Shown piece by piece: positions 61,808-64,000 of a stretch of 64,000 bases of DNA. Position 1 is the stretch's first letter, and each line of letters begins with the position of its first letter. The stretch comes from Mycobacterium sp. Aquia_213 (GTDB lineage Bacteria > Actinomycetota > Actinomycetes > Mycobacteriales > Mycobacteriaceae), in the NCBI RefSeq assembly GCF_026625985.1, contig NZ_CP113116.1, forward strand, positions 3,596,001-3,660,000, in the 5' to 3' direction. The position numbers and the translations under genes were made by a program. Below the pieces are notes generated by a model, which saw only the letters and a list, made by a program, of their open reading frames with translations, was not told the DNA's origin and searched no databases.

Positions 61808-62640
61808 GGCTGGTACCCGCGCTTATAGCGGGTCAACCCCTCCTGCATGACCGCCGCGACCATCTCGCCGGTCTGGGTGAAGATCTTGCCCTGGCACAGC
61901 GCGCGGCCCCCGCTGGCCGACGGCGAGGACTGGTCGTAGAGCAGCCACTCGTCGGCCCGGAACGCGCGCATGAACCACATCGCGTGGTCCAGCGATGCCA
62001 CCTGCAGATGCTCACGCACGTCGAGATGGGTGACCTGCGCCGAGCCCAGCAGCGTGAGGTCGCTCATGTAGGCCAGCGCGCAGATGTGCAGCACCGGGTC
62101 GTCCGGCAGCGGGTCGCGGTGACGAAACCAGACCTGCTGCTGAGATGCCTTGCCGGGCAACAACTCCAAACGATCGCGCGGCACGATGCAGACGTCCCAC
62201 TCCTCGAACTGCTTGAAACCGGCATCGTCGAAAACCTTGATCGAGTCCAGCCCCGGCAGACCGTCGGGCGGGGGCGCGGCCGGCATCGCATCCTGGTGAT
62301 GGGGGCCTTCCTGGTCGGCATGGAAAGAGGCTCCCATGCTGAAAATGATTTCCCCGTGCTGGATGGCGTTGACCCGCCTGGTGGCAAACGAGCCGCCGTC
62401 GCGGGAGCGCTCGACGATGAAAACCGTTGGCTCCCTGGGGTCCCCGGGCCGCAGGAAGTAACCGTGCAACGAGTGCACCTGGTAACGCGGGTCGACGGTG
62501 CGCACCGCCGACACCAGCGACTGGCCGGCCACATGACCGCCGAAGGTGCGCTGCAGAAATCCCGATTCCGGGCTGAAGGTGCTGCCCCGGTAAATGTTGA
62601 CCTCGAGCTGCTCGAGATCGAGGATCTCTTCGATCGACAC
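61804..62640 (-). CDS. tesB2: acyl-CoA thioesterase II TesB-like (Rv2605c-like)
   Basis: This 278-residue double hot-dog TesB-type thioesterase has the N-terminal RTFGGHVAGQSLVSAVRTVD and HSLHGYFLRPGD, and the C-terminal SLDHAMWFMRAFRADEWLLYDQSSPSASGGRALCQGKIF. GTG 62640 begins 8 bp after the pdxS stop. Its place inside the pdxS-pdxT cluster is conserved in mycobacteria although the link to B6 synthesis is unclear. Confidence 0.93.
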   Translation of the reverse strand: MSIEEILDLEQLEVNIYRGSTFSPESGFLQRTFGGHVAGQSLVSAVRTVDPRYQVHSLHGYFLRPGDPREPTVFIVERSRDGGSFATRRVNAIQHGEIIFSMGASFHADQEGPHHQDAMPAAPPPDGLPGLDSIKVFDDAGFKQFEEWDVCIVPRDRLELLPGKASQQQVWFRHRDPLPDDPVLHICALAYMSDLTLLGSAQVTHLDVREHLQVASLDHAMWFMRAFRADEWLLYDQSSPSASGGRALCQGKIFTQTGEMVAAVMQEGLTRYKRGYQP

Positions 62641-62647
62641 TGACGGT

Positions 62648-63556
62648 TTACCAGCCGCGCTCGGCCAGGCGGTGCGGCTCCGCGATCTGCTCGACGTTGA
62701 TGCCCACCATCGCCTCGCCCAGGCCACGAGAAACCTTGGCCAGCACGTCCGGATCGTCGAAGAAGGTGGTGGCCTTGACGATCGCGGCGGCGCGCTGCGC
62801 GGGATCACCGGACTTGAAGATGCCCGAGCCCACGAACACACCCTCGGCGCCGAGTTGCATCATCATGGCCGCATCGGCCGGAGTCGCGATCCCGCCTGCG
62901 GTGAACAGAGTGACCGGAAGCTTGCCCGCCCGGGCCACCTCGACCACGAGCTCGTAGGGCGCTTGCAATTCCTTTGCCGCAACGAACAATTCGTCTTGCG
63001 CCAAGGACGTCAGGCGACGGATCTCACCACCGATGGCGCGCATGTGCGTGGTCGCGTTGGACACGTCACCGGTGCCGGCTTCGCCCTTGGACCGGATCAT
63101 GGCCGCGCCCTCGTTGATGCGCCGCAGTGCCTCACCGAGATTGGTCGCCCCGCACACGAACGGGACGGTGAACTTCCACTTGTCGATGTGGTGGGTGTAG
63201 TCGGCGGGGGTGAGCACCTCGGATTCGTCGACGTAATCCACGCCGAGGCTCTGCAGAATCTGCGCCTCGACGAAATGCCCGATGCGCGCCTTGGCCATCA
63301 CCGGAATGGTGACCGCGGCGATGATGCCCTCGATCATGTCCGGGTCGCTCATCCGCGACACCCCGCCCTGAGCGCGGATGTCGGCGGGTACTCGCTCCAG
63401 CGCCATGACCGCGACAGCGCCGGCGCCCTCCGCGATGCGGGCCTGCTCCGGGGTGACGACGTCCATAATGACGCCGCCCTTGAGCATCTCGGCCATGCCG
63501 CGCTTGACGCGCGCCGTTCCCGTCACTGCCTGGCTCGACTGTGCGCCGCTGTCCAC
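62648..63556 (-). CDS. pdxS: pyridoxal 5'-phosphate synthase PdxS (Rv2606c-like)
   Basis: This ~302-residue TIM-barrel synthase makes pyridoxal 5'-phosphate from ribose 5-phosphate, glyceraldehyde 3-phosphate and ammonia. Signature VKRGMAEMLKGGVIMDVVTPEQARIAEGAGAVAVMALERVPADIR and the lysine-bearing MAKARIGHFVEAQIL are present. GTG 63556 behind AAGGGG is preferred because the protein then opens like the M. tuberculosis one; ATG 63580 would add eight residues. Confidence 0.95.
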   Translation of the reverse strand: MDSGAQSSQAVTGTARVKRGMAEMLKGGVIMDVVTPEQARIAEGAGAVAVMALERVPADIRAQGGVSRMSDPDMIEGIIAAVTIPVMAKARIGHFVEAQILQSLGVDYVDESEVLTPADYTHHIDKWKFTVPFVCGATNLGEALRRINEGAAMIRSKGEAGTGDVSNATTHMRAIGGEIRRLTSLAQDELFVAAKELQAPYELVVEVARAGKLPVTLFTAGGIATPADAAMMMQLGAEGVFVGSGIFKSGDPAQRAAAIVKATTFFDDPDVLAKVSRGLGEAMVGINVEQIAEPHRLAERGW

Positions 63557-63792
63557 TAGCCCCTTCTCTCCTCGAACCATCGCGCTTCCACTCTAGTGGT
63601 GAGTGACAACCGAGTTTTCCCGCCGTTTCCGATCAGTGTTCGACAGCTGTTCAATTGGTGGGTGCGGCGACAGCCACATTGTGCTACATATTGCGACAGC
63701 TATTTGCGCAGGCCGTAGCAGCTGGTGCGAATCAAAGGGGTGCCATCCCTGGTCACACCGGCAGTGGCGGTGGGCCGAGAAGAGGCTCGGAT

Positions 63793-64000
63793 ATGTTGCC
63801 GGATTTCGTGCTATTGCCGCCGGAAATCAATTCCGCGCGCATGTATGCCGGACCGCGCTCGGGAACTATCTGGGCAGCGGCGGCGGCCTGGGACGCATTG
63901 GCCGCTCAGCTGGCGGCAACGGCAAGCGCCTTCCAGTCGACGGTGTCGACGCTGACCGGCGGGGCGTGGCAGGGTCCGGCGTCGATGACGATGGCCTCGG
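63793..64000 (+). CDS. PPE-family protein, N-terminal part
   Basis: A frame from ATG 63793 runs off the window end. Its first 69 residues are a typical PPE domain: LPPEINSARMYAGPRSGTIWAAAAAWDALAAQL then the WxG region GGAWQGPAS. The PPE signature is at residues 9-11. The C-terminal class cannot be judged. In M. tuberculosis, pdxH lies between pdxS and a PPE gene (PPE42); here no pdxH is seen. Confidence 0.92.
   Translation, partial: MLPDFVLLPPEINSARMYAGPRSGTIWAAAAAWDALAAQLAATASAFQSTVSTLTGGAWQGPASMTMAS

Noticed and set aside
63637..63652. SOS-like sequence near the PPE gene (TTCGACAGCTGTTCAA)
   Set aside because: At 4-bp core spacing the left half matches only three of six defined positions and the right half has one mismatch, so it is too far from TCGAAC-N4-GTTCGA.

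Overview
The window is a high-GC actinobacterial chromosome segment from a slow-growing Mycobacterium other than M. tuberculosis. The evidence is gene content: a PPE gene, an orphan PPE-SVP module, REP13E12-family genes, a DUF732 secreted protein, an MmpL transporter, a FadD9-type carboxylic acid reductase and a Ddn-like F420 protein. From memory of the family, gene order is collinear with M. tuberculosis H37Rv from about Rv2558 to Rv2608. Orthology calls rest on remembered synteny and motifs; no search was run.

Layout. 1-10.1 kb: end of an Rv2558-like gene, rarA-type AAA ATPase, a tandem pair of Pro/Gly/Tyr-rich membrane proteins with duplicated upstream DNA, then a transglutaminase/DUF2126 protein and a circularly permuted ATP-grasp/alpha-E protein. 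10-22.7 kb: zinc peptidase plus second transglutaminase, small conserved genes, aspS coupled to a Ddn-like gene, an AraC regulator not found here in H37Rv, ketopantoate reductase-like gene, zinc metallopeptidase, Tat-exported purple acid phosphatase and an Rv2578c-type radical SAM protein. 22.7-30 kb: an accessory block where H37Rv carries dhaA. It holds a HelR-like RNA polymerase recycling ATPase that shares a perfect SOS box with the radical SAM gene, an adenylate cyclase split by an in-frame amber codon, a truncated and a complete REP13E12 gene flanking two small exported proteins, and an orphan PPE-SVP domain.

30-45 kb: hisS, glyoxalase II, ppiB, then two tandem genes that each fuse a PknE/PknH-like Ser/Thr kinase, a transmembrane helix and an extracytoplasmic PpiB-like cyclophilin domain. 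These are the most unusual objects in the window. They are followed by the relA-apt-lipoprotein-secF-secD-yajC cluster on the minus strand. 45-56 kb: gabT, an MmpL transporter with no MmpS partner, the carboxylic acid reductase, two membrane proteins and the SOS-type ruvC-ruvA-ruvB operon. 56-64 kb: a tightly overlapping five-gene cluster (DUF4178, DUF2617, DUF4247, DUF350, membrane spermidine-synthase-like SpeE), yebC, pdxT-tesB2-pdxS for vitamin B6 synthesis, and the start of a PPE gene cut by the window edge.

Gene cooperation. DNA-damage control is recurrent: near-consensus LexA boxes precede ruvC, the radical SAM/helR divergent pair and the REP13E12 gene. The two transglutaminases, ATP-grasp/alpha-E protein and zinc peptidase form a predicted peptide-modification neighbourhood. 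The receptor-kinase/cyclophilin pair appears to derive from the adjacent ppiB by domain capture followed by duplication, with different active-site losses in each copy.
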